Source: an uncultured Litoreibacter sp. (lineage in GTDB: Bacteria; Pseudomonadota; Alphaproteobacteria; Rhodobacterales; Rhodobacteraceae). From it: a stretch of 64,000 nucleotides of DNA. The DNA lies in the NCBI RefSeq assembly GCF_947487515.1, contig NZ_CANKWO010000001.1:310001-374000 (forward strand), read 5' to 3'. The stretch's first letter is position 1. Every line of letters begins with the position of its first letter. Under the pieces are notes generated by a model. The model searched no databases. It saw only the letters and a program-made list of their open reading frames with translations, and had not been told where the DNA came from. Positions 1-9,557 of this stretch are shown here, one piece after another. The position numbers and the translations under genes are program-made.

Positions 1-1386
1 CTTGGCCAAGGCTTTCGAAAGCGCATTCACCGGACCGCGATCAGAGCCGGTTTCATCCAAGCTTTCAGACACTGACAACATCTTGTCATCGCCAACTTTC
101 ACCACGACCACCGCCTCGGACAGGCTGATCATCTTGTCGTATTTGTTTTTGCGCCGCTCGACCGTGACCTTATATCGCTTCACCTCAAAGAACGACGGCA
201 ACCCCCCCAATTCCCGTCGGGCCAGCAACTCAAAGGAGGCCTGCGCAGTGTCGTAAGAATACCCCGCATCTTCGCGCAGCTTGATTACATCAAGAATGCG
301 CGGTAGAGCCTTATTATCAATATCTTTTAGCCCCATTTCGGACAGGCGTTTACGCAGATTGGACTGCCCTGCCTGATTGCTCATTGGGATAATACGCCTG
401 TTGCCGACCAAAGACGGATCGATGTGCTCATAAGTCGTGGGATCCTTGAGGATCGCCGAGGCATGAAGCCCAGCCTTATGCGCGAAAGCCGAGGCTCCAA
501 CATAGGGGGCATGCTTGTCTGGCACGCGGTTCAAAATATCATTGAGCTTGCTGGACGCCAACATCAACAGATGCAGGTTTTCCGGCTGAACACCGATCTC
601 AAAGCGCGATTTATAGGGCTCCTTCAGCAGCAACGTCGGGATCAGCGAGGTAAGATTGGCATTGCCGCAGCGCTCTCCCAAACCGTTAAGCGTGCCTTGG
701 ATGTGCCGCGCGCCTGCGTCAACCGCCGCCAAAGACCCCGCGACGGCATTGTCGGTGTCATTATGTGTGTGAATTCCAAGACGCGCACCCGGAATGCCGC
801 TTTCAATGACTTTGGTGACGATTTCAGAGACTTCAGCCGGAAGCGTGCCGCCGTTTGTGTCACATAAAACGATCAGCGCACCGGCAGCAAAGGCCGCATG
901 GATACAGCGCACTGCATAGTCGGGGTTGGATTTATAGCCGTCAAAGAAATGCTCCGCATCGAACAAAGCCTCGCGGCCTTGCCCTGTGATGTGCTCGAAG
1001 CTTTTCGCAATGTTTTCAACGTTCTCGTCCAATGAAATGCCAAGGGCGGTTTCCACATGGAAGTCATGGGTCTTGCCGACCAGACAGACCGCGGGCGTCT
1101 TTGCGTTCAGCACGGCCGCCAAAACGTCGTCATTCTCGGCTGAGCGCCCAGCCCGTTTTGTCATCCCGAAGGCCGTCATAGTGGCCGTGGTTTTGGGGGC
1201 ATTGTTGAAGAAATCGCTGTCCGTCGGGTTCGCACCCGGCCAGCCCCCTTCGATGTAATCCACCCCCAGATCATCCAACATTTGGGCGATCTCGAATTTT
1301 TCGGCCGTAGAGAATTGCACCCCTTGCGTTTGCTGGCCATCGCGCAAAGTCGTGTCAAAAAGCGTTATGCGTTCACGGGCACTCAT
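1..1386 (-). CDS. cimA: Citramalate synthase, 3'-truncated by window edge
   Basis: Condenses pyruvate with acetyl-CoA to (R)-citramalate, the entry to threonine-independent isoleucine synthesis, in the cytoplasm. I read 462 codons from the ATG at 1386 with no stop before base 1. The N-terminus contains [13 protein letters not shown] (residues 10-22), the metal and pyruvate site of the DRE-TIM metallolyases. The stretch [14 protein letters not shown] further on holds the HxH metal ligands, and [13 protein letters not shown] also matches the isopropylmalate/citramalate synthase family. The family is usually about 540 residues, so the C-terminal regulatory region is mostly outside the window. 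The start ATG overlaps the cysS stop by four bases (ATGA), so the two are translationally coupled. A 2-isopropylmalate synthase paralogue is the main alternative, but the length and N-terminus fit CimA better. Confidence 0.88.
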   Translation of the reverse strand, partial: MSARERITLFDTTLRDGQQTQGVQFSTAEKFEIAQMLDDLGVDYIEGGWPGANPTDSDFFNNAPKTTATMTAFGMTKRAGRSAENDDVLAAVLNAKTPAVCLVGKTHDFHVETALGISLDENVENIAKSFEHITGQGREALFDAEHFFDGYKSNPDYAVRCIHAAFAAGALIVLCDTNGGTLPAEVSEIVTKVIESGIPGARLGIHTHNDTDNAVAGSLAAVDAGARHIQGTLNGLGERCGNANLTSLIPTLLLKEPYKSRFEIGVQPENLHLLMLASSKLNDILNRVPDKHAPYVGASAFAHKAGLHASAILKDPTTYEHIDPSLVGNRRIIPMSNQAGQSNLRKRLSEMGLKDIDNKALPRILDVIKLREDAGYSYDTAQASFELLARRELGGLPSFFEVKRYKVTVERRKNKYDKMISLSEAVVVVKVGDDKMLSVSESLDETGSDRGPVNALSKALAK

Positions 1387-2768
1387 TTGATTTCCTTGAG
1401 CTTTGAGGCATCAAAACTGGGGCCAAGATTATAGGAATAGCTGTCTTTTTCTTCACGTATTTCAACACCAGCTGCGATCAAACCACTACGAATTTTATCC
1501 GCTGATTCATATGCCTTCACTTCGCGGAGCTGAAATCGTTGCGACATCAAGTCTTTAATTTTTGCATCGACGCGCTCATCGCGGTTACTGACAAGGTCGC
1601 TCGAAGCAAAGTCTTCTTCTCTATAAATTCCCAAAAAAATCAAGGATGCTCTAAGTTTTGCGATGTCCTTTCCATCCCAATCAATACCTCGTGCAAGCCC
1701 GTGCATTTCAGAGATTGCCTTCGGCGTGTTGAGGTCATCTCGAAGAGCTTCGACAACCCCTTCTCCCGGGTTCTCAGCAGTGCTTACCTGTACGCACATA
1801 TGAAACCACTTCCTCAACGTTTTCTCCGCCTCGTCCCGTTTCTTTTGCGTCCAATCCATCGGCTTGCGGTAATGCGTGCTTAGCATCACAAAGCGGATCA
1901 CCTCACCTGCCACGCCTTGGTCCAGCAAATCGCGCACGGTGAAGAAATTGCCCAAGGATTTGGACATCTTCTTGCCCTCGACCTGCAACATCTCATTGTG
2001 CATCCAGACGTTCGCAAAATCGTGGCCTGCACATTTCGACTGGGCGATTTCGTTTTCGTGGTGCGGAAAGGTCAGATCATTGCCGCCACCGTGAATGTCG
2101 AACCTGTCGCCCAAGAGGTCAAACGCCATGGCAGAGCATTCAATATGCCACCCGGGACGCCCACGCCCCCATGGGCTTTCCCACCCCGGCAGATCATCAC
2201 TGGACGGCTTCCACATCACGAAATCCATCGGGTCTTCTTTGTAAGGCGCCACCTCAACGCGTGCCCCCGCAATCATGTCATCCACCGAGCGCCCCGACAG
2301 TTTGCCGTAGTCCGCATAGCTGCGCACTTTGAACAACACATGACCTTCGGCTTCATAGGCATGGCCTTTGGCGATCAGCTCTTTGATCATTGAGACCATT
2401 TGGGCGATGTAATTCGTGGCGCGCGGTGCATCTGTCGGCTCAAGCGCGCCCAATGCCCCCATGTCGTCCAAGAACCAACCGATGGTTTCCTCGGTAATGT
2501 CGGAAATCGCACGCCCTGTCTCCGCGGCGCGGGCGTTGATTTTATCGTCTACATCCGTGAAATTTCGGACATATCTGACGTTATCCTTGCCAAATTCATG
2601 GCGCAACAAACGGTAGAGCATGTCGAACACCACCACCGCGCGGGCGTTGCCGATATGCGCGCGATCATAAACCGTGGGGCCACAGACATACATGCGCGCG
2701 GTCCCTTCGGCAATCGGGACAAAGACCTCCTTGGAACGGGTCTTGGTGTTGTAGAGCTTGATCGTCAT
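1383..2768 (-). CDS. cysS: Cysteinyl-tRNA synthetase
   Basis: Charges tRNA-Cys with cysteine in the cytoplasm; a class I synthetase. The 461-residue length is typical. The first zinc ligand C29 sits in [10 protein letters not shown], the HIGH-type signature is HIGN (residues 38-41), and the second signature KMSKS is at about residue 267. The zinc site is completed by the GWHIECSAM and [10 protein letters not shown] segments. The C-terminal part shows the expected DALR-like helices. It is the first gene of a two-gene unit with cimA, whose start overlaps its stop. The pairing is only positional; no metabolic coupling is implied. Confidence 0.96.
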   Translation of the reverse strand: MTIKLYNTKTRSKEVFVPIAEGTARMYVCGPTVYDRAHIGNARAVVVFDMLYRLLRHEFGKDNVRYVRNFTDVDDKINARAAETGRAISDITEETIGWFLDDMGALGALEPTDAPRATNYIAQMVSMIKELIAKGHAYEAEGHVLFKVRSYADYGKLSGRSVDDMIAGARVEVAPYKEDPMDFVMWKPSSDDLPGWESPWGRGRPGWHIECSAMAFDLLGDRFDIHGGGNDLTFPHHENEIAQSKCAGHDFANVWMHNEMLQVEGKKMSKSLGNFFTVRDLLDQGVAGEVIRFVMLSTHYRKPMDWTQKKRDEAEKTLRKWFHMCVQVSTAENPGEGVVEALRDDLNTPKAISEMHGLARGIDWDGKDIAKLRASLIFLGIYREEDFASSDLVSNRDERVDAKIKDLMSQRFQLREVKAYESADKIRSGLIAAGVEIREEKDSYSYNLGPSFDASKLKEIK

Positions 2769-2940
2769 ATCGGCCTCGCGCGCAGGTGTTGCGGCGGGTT
2801 TAGCGAAACTGGCTTAAGATGAAAACAGTAACGACCCGCCTGAGAATTCTCAGATGGTAATGCAGCAGCAAATAATGGAAGTGCGTGTCGTCATATCGGT
2901 TGGATAGCAGGCAAAACACCTGTGGTCGAGCACCCATTTA

Positions 2941-2957
2941 GGTCAGAAATTCTGACC
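2941..2957. promoter_or_regulatory. Operator-like palindrome before the aminotransferase
   Basis: A perfect inverted repeat, GGTCAGAA-A-TTCTGACC, lies 71 bases before the aminotransferase ATG in the cysS/aminotransferase divergent gap. A TTGACA hexamer follows at 2973-2978, but I see no good -10 at the right distance. It could be an operator for a GntR- or Lrp-type regulator. No such regulator is adjacent. Confidence 0.4.
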
Positions 2958-3027
2958 ATCACAAAATTCGATTTGACAGCCCGTCACTTCACGGTGCCTC
3001 CTCGCGACACCAACAAGGGAGAGACAT

Positions 3028-4197
3028 ATGAAATTGTCGCAGCGCATATTGGGGTTGACCGGAGGCACCTCGGATGGGTGGGAACTGTTTAACAAGGCGC
3101 GCCGGATGATTGACGACGGCGTTGCGGTAACAGAGCTGACCATCGGCGAGCATGACATCAGAACGCACCAATCGATCCTTGATGCAATGCATCGCTCCGC
3201 AAGTGCAGGCCATACCGGCTACGCCATGATTCCGGGCACCAATGAGTTGCGCGATGCCGTCGCCGCACGGGTCTTCGAGCGCACAGGCGTTCCAACCACC
3301 CGCGACAATGTGCTGATCACCCCAGGCGGGCAATCTGGATTGTTCTCCGCCCATAGCGCCCTTTGCGATGAAGGCGACGTGGCGCTTTTCTGCGACCCCT
3401 ATTATGCCACCTACCCCGGAACTATTCGCGCCGTGGGGGCGGTGCCGCGCGCGGTTCCCTGCCGCTTTGAAAACTCGTTTGAGCCGTCGTTTCCGGACAT
3501 TGTTGCCAAAACGCGAGACGCCAAAACCTTGTTGGTGAACTCCCCGAACAACCCTACGGGCGTGGTCTATTCGCGCGAAACCATGGAAGGCATCGCACGC
3601 GCCTGCTGCGAACATGACCTGTGGTGCATCTCTGACGAGGTCTATGACACGCAGGTTTGGGACGGCACCCATATCAGCCCTCGCACCCTTGACGGAATGT
3701 TGGACCGCACGCTGGTTATCGGCTCCATGTCCAAAAGCCATGCAATGACCGGCAGTCGGGTCGGTTGGGTCGTTGGGCCAGAGCCGGTCATCAAGGAGAT
3801 GATCAACCTCGCCACTCATACCAACTACGGCGTGCCGGGCTACATCCAAGATGCAGCCGCATTTGCCATCGAAAGTGGCCAGCCGCTTGAAGACGAAATC
3901 GGCGCACCGTTCAAGCGCCGCCGGTCGTTGGGACAAGCTATCATCGCGCAACAAAACGCCGTGGGGTTGGTCCCTTCTTCGGGCGCGATGTATATGCTGC
4001 TTGATATCCGCAGCACGGGCCTAAGCGGCGATGAATTTGCCGATAGGCTGCTCGAAACCCACCACATCGCCGTCATGCCAGGGGAAAGCTTTGGCGCCTG
4101 TGCCGCGGGACATATTCGCGTGGCCATGACGGTTGAAGACAGCGCCTTCGAGACAGCGCTACATACGTTAGTCGACTTTGCAAAAGGGGTAGAATGA
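3028..4197 (+). CDS. Class I/II PLP-dependent aminotransferase
   Basis: A fold-type I aminotransferase of 389 residues acting in the cytoplasm. NSPNNPTGVV is the conserved Asn-Pro region, SDEVYD carries the cofactor aspartate, and SMSKSHAMTGSRVGW holds the Schiff-base lysine K236 and the phosphate-binding arginine. Closest to the aspartate/aromatic-type branch; the amino donor cannot be read from sequence. It starts at an ATG after an AGGGAGA ribosome site. Its TGA overlaps the ATG of the next gene by four bases, so it is coupled to an isocitrate lyase/PEP mutase-family enzyme. This suggests one pathway in which a 2-oxo acid is transaminated and then cleaved or decarboxylated, or the reverse. 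Substrate unknown. Confidence 0.88.
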   Translation: MKLSQRILGLTGGTSDGWELFNKARRMIDDGVAVTELTIGEHDIRTHQSILDAMHRSASAGHTGYAMIPGTNELRDAVAARVFERTGVPTTRDNVLITPGGQSGLFSAHSALCDEGDVALFCDPYYATYPGTIRAVGAVPRAVPCRFENSFEPSFPDIVAKTRDAKTLLVNSPNNPTGVVYSRETMEGIARACCEHDLWCISDEVYDTQVWDGTHISPRTLDGMLDRTLVIGSMSKSHAMTGSRVGWVVGPEPVIKEMINLATHTNYGVPGYIQDAAAFAIESGQPLEDEIGAPFKRRRSLGQAIIAQQNAVGLVPSSGAMYMLLDIRSTGLSGDEFADRLLETHHIAVMPGESFGACAAGHIRVAMTVEDSAFETALHTLVDFAKGVE

Positions 4198-5000
4198 TGA
4201 ATTTTCGCGAGATGCACAAACCGGGTGACCCCTTCATATTGGCCAATGCATGGGATGTTGGGTCGGCCAAGATGCTGCAAGGCTTGGGCGCCAAAGCCAT
4301 TGGCACGTCGTCAGCGGCCCATGCCTTCACCCTAGGCCGGACGGACGGGGGAAACGTTACCCGCGACGAGGCCCTCGCCCATGCCCAAGATTTGATCGCC
4401 GCGGTCGACATCCCTGTCTCTGGTGATTTTGAGGACGGCTTCGCAGAGGCCCCCGATGCCTGCGCGGAAACCGTGCGTCTGTCGGCAGAAATTGGCCTTG
4501 CCGGGATCTGTATTGAGGACACGATTGAAGCCTCAAACCAAGTGTATGACTTTGATCTGGCGGTGGAACGGGTGCGTGCAGCGGCCAGTGCTGCCAGTGC
4601 TGCGCGCGCTCTTGGTGACGATTTCTTCTTTGTCGCCCGCGCCGACGGGGTGATGACACAGGCCTATGACATCGAGGAAGCCCTGCGCCGCATTCGCGCC
4701 TTTGACCGCGCAGGCGCTGACGGGCTTTATGTCCCGATCCCGAACTCCATGGATGACCTCAAACGGATCATCGAGGCGACCGACAAGCCGGTCAATGTCT
4801 TGGCAGCGGGCCCCTACGCCAGACACAGCCACCAAGAATTCGCAGCCCTCGGGGCGGCACGCATCTCGATTGGGTCGGCTTTGGCCCGCGCCACGCATCG
4901 CATCATCCACGACGCAGGACGTTCGATGTTCGAACAGGGCGATTTCTCCGCTCTGACCCAAGGAATTTCGGGGGCAAAGGTGGACAAACTGATGAATTAA
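4194..5000 (+). CDS. Isocitrate lyase/PEP mutase superfamily protein
   Basis: A 268-residue TIM-barrel enzyme. Family marks are the N-terminal FILANAWDVGSA segment, VSGDFEDGF (about residues 82-90) with the metal-binding acidic residues, and AGICIEDT (about 103-110). The KKCGH-type catalytic loop of true isocitrate lyases is not seen. It therefore belongs with the small carboxy-phosphonoenolpyruvate mutase, 2-methylisocitrate lyase and oxaloacetate decarboxylase-like proteins. The reaction is unproven; decarboxylation of oxaloacetate or cleavage of a 2-methyl-acid are options. It is translationally coupled to the upstream aminotransferase. Confidence 0.85.
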   Translation: MMNFREMHKPGDPFILANAWDVGSAKMLQGLGAKAIGTSSAAHAFTLGRTDGGNVTRDEALAHAQDLIAAVDIPVSGDFEDGFAEAPDACAETVRLSAEIGLAGICIEDTIEASNQVYDFDLAVERVRAAASAASAARALGDDFFFVARADGVMTQAYDIEEALRRIRAFDRAGADGLYVPIPNSMDDLKRIIEATDKPVNVLAAGPYARHSHQEFAALGAARISIGSALARATHRIIHDAGRSMFEQGDFSALTQGISGAKVDKLMN

Positions 5001-5042
5001 GGGGCATCAGAGCCGCAAAGTAATTTTGACGGGGTTTGATTG

Positions 5043-6170
5043 ATGTTTCGGATTTTGATTGTACTGGCTGTGGCTTTGCTCCCAGCCCTTGGCCATGCGC
5101 AGGACAAGCTGCCCTACCCGCAGCATTATACAGTTCTGACCAATGACTTTGCCGACATCCTAAGCCCAGAGGCCGAAGCGGCGATCAATGCGGAACTTTC
5201 GGCGGCCCGCGCGCGCTCTGGCCGCGAAATGACGGTCGTGACCATTCGCTCGCGGGAGGATTACCTGCCCTCTGCCGACATCGTCAGCTTCTCCAAGGCG
5301 CTGTTCAACGGCTGGGGCATCGGCAACTCCGAGAAAAACGACGGCTTGCTGTTGCTGGTGGCCATCGATGATCGCGAAATCCGCATCGCCTTGGGCGCGG
5401 GATATCCGGCCCGCCAAGACGGCGTGGCTGCGCGGATCATCCAAACCCAAATTGTTCCCGCCTTCCGCGAGGGCCGCATCGCAGATGGCATTTTGGCGGG
5501 CACCCGTGCGGCGCTGTCTCAAATCCGCCACCCAAGTGATGCCGAGCCAACCCTCTCTGTCGTCCCCACTGGGGCGCAAGACATACAGCAGCGCCCCGTG
5601 GCAAAGCCCGAGGGGGTCGTGCAAAATGTGTTGGCCTTCATGGGGGACCACCCGCTTGGTGCGGCTTTCCTCGCCGCGCTCACCGCTCTCGCAGGGTTCT
5701 TCGGGGGGCGCTACGTTCAACGCTACCGCCCGCGCAAATGTCCGCAATGCGGCAACGTCATGTTGCGCCTAGGTCAGGCACAAGAAGATCAATATCTGGA
5801 ACATGGCCAGCTGGTCGAAGAGCGGGTCAAATCCAAAGACTATGGCGTGTGGTTTTGCACCAATGACGAACATGTCACCGTCATCGGCTATCCGGTCTTG
5901 TTCTCGAAGAAGGCCGCCTGCCCGCAATGCAACTATCACACCTACGAAACCGAGCGCTTCGTCAAAACGCCAGCTACAACATCCTCGGAAGGCGTGGCGC
6001 AGTTGAATCACAGCTGCCACAACTGTCACCACAAGGCGACCGAGACAGTCAGCATCCCGCGTGTAACGGAGAGCAGCAACAGCAGGAGCTCGTTCAGTTC
6101 TGGCGGCAGCTCATCTTCCTCCTTTGGCGGTGGCAGCTCTTCGGGCGGAGGGGCGTCAGGCAGCTGGTAG
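5043..6170 (+). CDS. Membrane-anchored TPM-domain protein with zinc ribbons and Ser/Gly tail
   Basis: A predicted exported protein of 375 residues from the ATG at 5043; a TTG directly before it is less likely. Residues 1-19 form a signal peptide ending in GHA. A TPM domain (PF04536 type) follows, with the YPQHYTVLTNDFADIL start and the GWGIGN and GAGY motifs. A membrane segment lies at about 203-220. The C-terminal half is cytoplasmic if the TPM domain is periplasmic. It holds three Cys-x2-Cys pairs (CPQC, CPQC, CHNC) like zinc ribbons, and ends in a low-complexity Ser/Gly tail. TPM proteins are linked to photosystem repair in plants and membrane stress in bacteria; the role here is unknown. 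The combination with zinc ribbons is unusual in length but I believe it is real. Confidence 0.8.
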   Translation: MFRILIVLAVALLPALGHAQDKLPYPQHYTVLTNDFADILSPEAEAAINAELSAARARSGREMTVVTIRSREDYLPSADIVSFSKALFNGWGIGNSEKNDGLLLLVAIDDREIRIALGAGYPARQDGVAARIIQTQIVPAFREGRIADGILAGTRAALSQIRHPSDAEPTLSVVPTGAQDIQQRPVAKPEGVVQNVLAFMGDHPLGAAFLAALTALAGFFGGRYVQRYRPRKCPQCGNVMLRLGQAQEDQYLEHGQLVEERVKSKDYGVWFCTNDEHVTVIGYPVLFSKKAACPQCNYHTYETERFVKTPATTSSEGVAQLNHSCHNCHHKATETVSIPRVTESSNSRSSFSSGGSSSSSFGGGSSSGGGASGSW

Positions 6171-6260
6171 CCTTTTGGTGACGCAAACAGACCCTGTTGG
6201 CGCAAATAGAACAGAATGACCTCTCTTTTGGCAGAACACTGACCTAAAGGGAGGAGACTG

Positions 6261-6353
6261 ATGCAGCGATACGGATGCAAAACAGTTCTTGTGGCCCGTA
6301 CCATCGGGGCCAGACGAGGCCGTGCAGCGCGTGGGGCACCAAGGCAGGTTTGA
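6261..6353 (+). CDS. Candidate 30-residue leader peptide before mttB-like gene
   Basis: The strongest ribosome site in this gap (AGGGAGGAG, then six bases, then ATG) does not belong to the methyltransferase. It belongs to a short frame of 30 codons ending in TGA at 6351-6353, 41 bases before the methyltransferase ATG. The peptide is basic (about seven Arg, one Lys) with one Cys. It may be a regulatory leader or a small protein. It could also be a chance reading frame, since only the ribosome site supports it. Confidence 0.3.
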   Translation: MQRYGCKTVLVARTIGARRGRAARGAPRQV

Positions 6354-6394
6354 TCGCAAACCTTCCCTTCCAGCCTCATCGAAAGCTCTCTGAC

Positions 6395-7957
6395 ATGAAC
6401 GATCAAACTCCACCGTCGTCGCGCCGCTCCGGCGGACGCGCTGCGCGCCGCGCCATGCGTGCCGCCCCGCTCACCGCAGATCAACGCGCAATCAAACCGG
6501 GAATGAGCGGTGGCACATTGCGGGTTCTGAGCGACATAGATATTGCCAACATCCATCAGGCCGCCCTAACCGCCCTAGAGGAAATCGGCCTTGCAGATGC
6601 CCCCGATAGCGGCATTGAAATCTTGACATCTGCGGGCGCCATTTTGGGCGAAGACGGTCGCATTCGCTTTCCGCGCGCGCTGGTGGAAGACATGCTCGCA
6701 AAGGCCTGCAAGGAGGTCACGCTTCACGGGCGCAGGCCACAGAACGACCTGCAGCTTGGGGGCACACGCGTGCATTTCGGCACCGCGGGTGCTGCGGTGC
6801 ACATGGTCGATGTCGATGGGCGCGACTACCGTGAAAGCACCGTGCAAGATTTATACGATGCGGCGCGCATTTCCGACCAACTCGACAATATCCACTTTTT
6901 GCAACGCCCGATGGTCTGCCGCGACATCGCCGACAACTTTGAGATGGATATGAACACCATCTACGCCTGCACCCGTGGCACGACCAAACACATCGGCACC
7001 TCCTTTACAGAGCCCGAATATGTCGCCGGAGCCTTGCAGATGTTGCATATGATCGCTGGCGGCGAACACGCTTGGCGCGCACGCCCTTTCGTGTCCAACA
7101 CCAATTGCTTTGTGGTGCCACCGATGAAATTCGCCACAGAGGCCTGCCGTGTCATGGAGGAGTGCATCGACGGCGGCATGCCGGTGTTGCTGCTTTCCGC
7201 TGGCATGGCCGGCGCAACTGCCCCTTCCACCGTGGCGGGGGCTATTGTGCAAGCTGTCGCAGAATGCCTTGCGGGCGTGGTCTATGTGAACGCGATCAAA
7301 CCGGGGCACCCGGCGATATTCGGGACATGGCCCTTCGGGTTGGACCTTCGTACCGGTGCGATGTCTGTGGGATCCGGAGAGCAAGCCTTGCTCACGGCAG
7401 GTTGCGCGCAAATGCACCAGTTCTATGGCATCCCTGGCGGCGCGGCCGCAGGGGCTTCGGACGCCAAGCTGCCCGATATGCAGGCCGGTTGGGAGCAAAT
7501 GTGCTCCAATGTCATGGCCGGATTGTCGGGGTTGAATATGGTCTATGAGGCCGCAGGCATGCATGCCTCCCTACTGGGGTTTTGCCACGAGAGCCTGATC
7601 CTTGGCGATGATCTGATCGGCCAAGCCATGCGCTGTTTGCGTGGAATTGAGGTAACAGAGGAAACGCTGGCCTTGGATGTGATGCGCAGCACTTGCCTTG
7701 GAACAGACGGCACCAACGGGATCGGGCATTACCTAGGAGCAGAGCAAACCCTCAGCCGGATGCAAAGTGACTACGTCTACCCAAACCTCGGTGACCGGAC
7801 GTCGCCCAAAGAATGGGCCGAAAAGGACAAACCCGACCTGCTGAAAATGGCCACCTTGAAGAAGGAGGAGTTGCTGGCGGCCCCTTGCGCGGCGGCGTTT
7901 GACCCATTGCTCGACAAGGCCATTCGGGAGGCATTCACCATCCATTTGACGGCGTAG
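6395..7957 (+). CDS. Trimethylamine methyltransferase (MttB) family protein, non-pyrrolysine
   Basis: An MttB superfamily corrinoid-dependent methyltransferase of 520 residues. I chose the ATG at 6395 because the residues before it in frame look non-coding, while MNDQTPPSSRRSGGRAARR is a typical start for the alphaproteobacterial branch. The barrel shows GTAGAAVHMVD, CFVVPPMKFA, LLSAGMAGATAPSTVAG and MHQFYGIPGGAAAG. There is no in-frame amber codon, so it lacks the pyrrolysine of methanogen MttB. Members of this group demethylate glycine betaine or other quaternary amines. No corrinoid protein gene is next to it, so the methyl acceptor must be encoded elsewhere. Substrate not determinable here. 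Confidence 0.88.
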   Translation: MNDQTPPSSRRSGGRAARRAMRAAPLTADQRAIKPGMSGGTLRVLSDIDIANIHQAALTALEEIGLADAPDSGIEILTSAGAILGEDGRIRFPRALVEDMLAKACKEVTLHGRRPQNDLQLGGTRVHFGTAGAAVHMVDVDGRDYRESTVQDLYDAARISDQLDNIHFLQRPMVCRDIADNFEMDMNTIYACTRGTTKHIGTSFTEPEYVAGALQMLHMIAGGEHAWRARPFVSNTNCFVVPPMKFATEACRVMEECIDGGMPVLLLSAGMAGATAPSTVAGAIVQAVAECLAGVVYVNAIKPGHPAIFGTWPFGLDLRTGAMSVGSGEQALLTAGCAQMHQFYGIPGGAAAGASDAKLPDMQAGWEQMCSNVMAGLSGLNMVYEAAGMHASLLGFCHESLILGDDLIGQAMRCLRGIEVTEETLALDVMRSTCLGTDGTNGIGHYLGAEQTLSRMQSDYVYPNLGDRTSPKEWAEKDKPDLLKMATLKKEELLAAPCAAAFDPLLDKAIREAFTIHLTA

Positions 7958-7962
7958 ACGCC

Positions 7963-8667
7963 CTAAATAAGCCCGCCATCAATGCTTTCAATAAGGCCCG
8001 CCCCGTCGTCTTTTGCGCCAAACTTGGCGACGCGGTGATGTCGAAAGCGCCCGCCCCATCGCGTGCCATAACTGCGTAGCACAGTGGCATCGTCGTCCTT
8101 ATGGCCAAGCCAGCCTTCGGCTTCTTCGCCGTTCAGGATCACCGGCATTCTGTGGTGAAGAGAGGCGATGTCCGGCATCGCCTCGCGGGTCAAAATAGTG
8201 CAGGTTCTTGTTCCATCTTCACTTAAGGATTGCAGTCCGGCAAACATCATAATCGGTTGATTTTGCTCTACATAAATCCGGTGAGGTTGCTTCTTTCCCT
8301 TTTGGCCGGTCCATTCAAAATACCCAGAAGCCAGCACCAAACAGCGCCCCTTGTTCCATGCGCCTCGAAACGTGGGCTTTTCCCATGCGGTTTCGATCTT
8401 GGCGTTGAAGGTGGTGGCCTTCCATGCCTTCACGTCTCCCTTGTGCCACTGCGGCACGAACCACCAACGGGCAGTGCTCGAGACCAAGTGACCTGCGTCC
8501 TGCGGGTACAGCAGGCTCACCTGTTGTGTGGGGGCTATGTTGAAGCCGGTTTCCGCTTCGGGCGCAGACGCATCATCGATGATCGGTGTCGACGGATAAA
8601 CATATCCGTTGATCACTGCCGCCATTTCAGCCTGCGTTTTGCCGCCGCCTATCAGTCGCCCACACAT
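7963..8667 (-). CDS. SOS response-associated peptidase (SRAP/YedK/HMCES family)
   Basis: Forms a covalent link to abasic sites in single-stranded DNA and protects them from cleavage. The 234-residue protein begins MCGRL, so C2 becomes the N-terminal catalytic cysteine after Met removal. The family motifs NAKIETAWEKP, FEWTG (conserved Glu) and LHHRMPVIL (catalytic His) are all present. It is convergent with the MttB-like gene, five bases apart. No LexA box is obvious upstream. Confidence 0.92.
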   Translation of the reverse strand: MCGRLIGGGKTQAEMAAVINGYVYPSTPIIDDASAPEAETGFNIAPTQQVSLLYPQDAGHLVSSTARWWFVPQWHKGDVKAWKATTFNAKIETAWEKPTFRGAWNKGRCLVLASGYFEWTGQKGKKQPHRIYVEQNQPIMMFAGLQSLSEDGTRTCTILTREAMPDIASLHHRMPVILNGEEAEGWLGHKDDDATVLRSYGTRWGGRFRHHRVAKFGAKDDGAGLIESIDGGLI

Positions 8668-8846
8668 AGCAGTAGTTTGAGTTCATCCCGTGCCATTGTC
8701 CAGTCAATGCGGCGCTGGAGCCTTCCCGAAAGGTGATACGGCTTATCTGCGCGGACCATATGAATTGCCACCCATTGAGCGGCAAAGGCAATTAATAACA
8801 ATTAGATAGAGAGCACACTTCAAGCAGAAAATGCCGCCTTTGAACC

Positions 8847-9491
8847 CTATTCGCGCGGCAGCGCCGCCGCCTCTTTGGCGATGACCGTGATCCCGTCCCA
8901 ATCACCCGACTTCATTTTGTCCTTCGGCGCGACCCAAGATCCGCCCGCGCAGACCACATTGGGCAGGCTCAGATAAGACTGTGCATTGGATGGGCTGACC
9001 CCTCCGGTTGGGCAAAAACTGACTTGCGGGATGGGCGCGCCGATGGCCTTCAACGCAGGTGCACCGCCTGCAGCCTCGGCGGGAAAGAACTTCAACATCG
9101 TATAGCCGCGTTCAAGCAACCGCATGGCTTCGGTCGCTGAGGCAACCCCTGGCAAAATCGGCAAGCCCGCCTCTTCGCAAGCATCCAGCAAACGATCGGT
9201 GGCTCCTGGCGACACACCGAATTTCGCCCCCGCATCAATCGCGGCATGCACATCCTCTGGCGTCAGCAATGTTCCCGCCCCGACAACGCCGCCTTCGACC
9301 TTGGACATTTCTGTGATGACCTCAAGTGCGGCTGGGGTGCGCAGGGTCACCTCCAACGCTGGCAAACCGCCGGCGACCAACGCCTGCGCCAAAGGCTGCG
9401 CATGAGCCGCATCATCAACCACCAAAACAGGGACAATCGGCGCAAGCTCACAGATATCACGGGCGAGTTGGCTGGCTTGCATAGGTGTCAT
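8847..9491 (-). CDS. eda: 2-keto-3-deoxy-6-phosphogluconate aldolase
   Basis: Splits KDPG into pyruvate and glyceraldehyde 3-phosphate, the last step of the Entner-Doudoroff pathway. It is 214 residues from the ATG at 9491, which has an AGGA site eight bases upstream; a TTG six bases earlier is too close to that site. E47 in LEVTLRTP and the Schiff-base lysine K134 in LKFFPAEAAGG are both visible. It follows edd by 66 bases on the same strand and is almost certainly cotranscribed with it. Confidence 0.95.
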   Translation of the reverse strand: MTPMQASQLARDICELAPIVPVLVVDDAAHAQPLAQALVAGGLPALEVTLRTPAALEVITEMSKVEGGVVGAGTLLTPEDVHAAIDAGAKFGVSPGATDRLLDACEEAGLPILPGVASATEAMRLLERGYTMLKFFPAEAAGGAPALKAIGAPIPQVSFCPTGGVSPSNAQSYLSLPNVVCAGGSWVAPKDKMKSGDWDGITVIAKEAAALPRE

Positions 9492-9557
9492 TGTCAAAGT
9501 CCTTTTAGGTTTACGGCTGAAAACTGAATTGCGCTGCTTTTAGAACAAGTCACGCGG

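Noticed and set aside
1-867. Plus-strand frames opposite cimA and cysS
   Set aside because: They are shadows of the strongly supported minus-strand genes.
6395-7957. Pyrrolysine-containing MttB
   Set aside because: The frame has no internal amber codon and no pylTSBCD genes are present.
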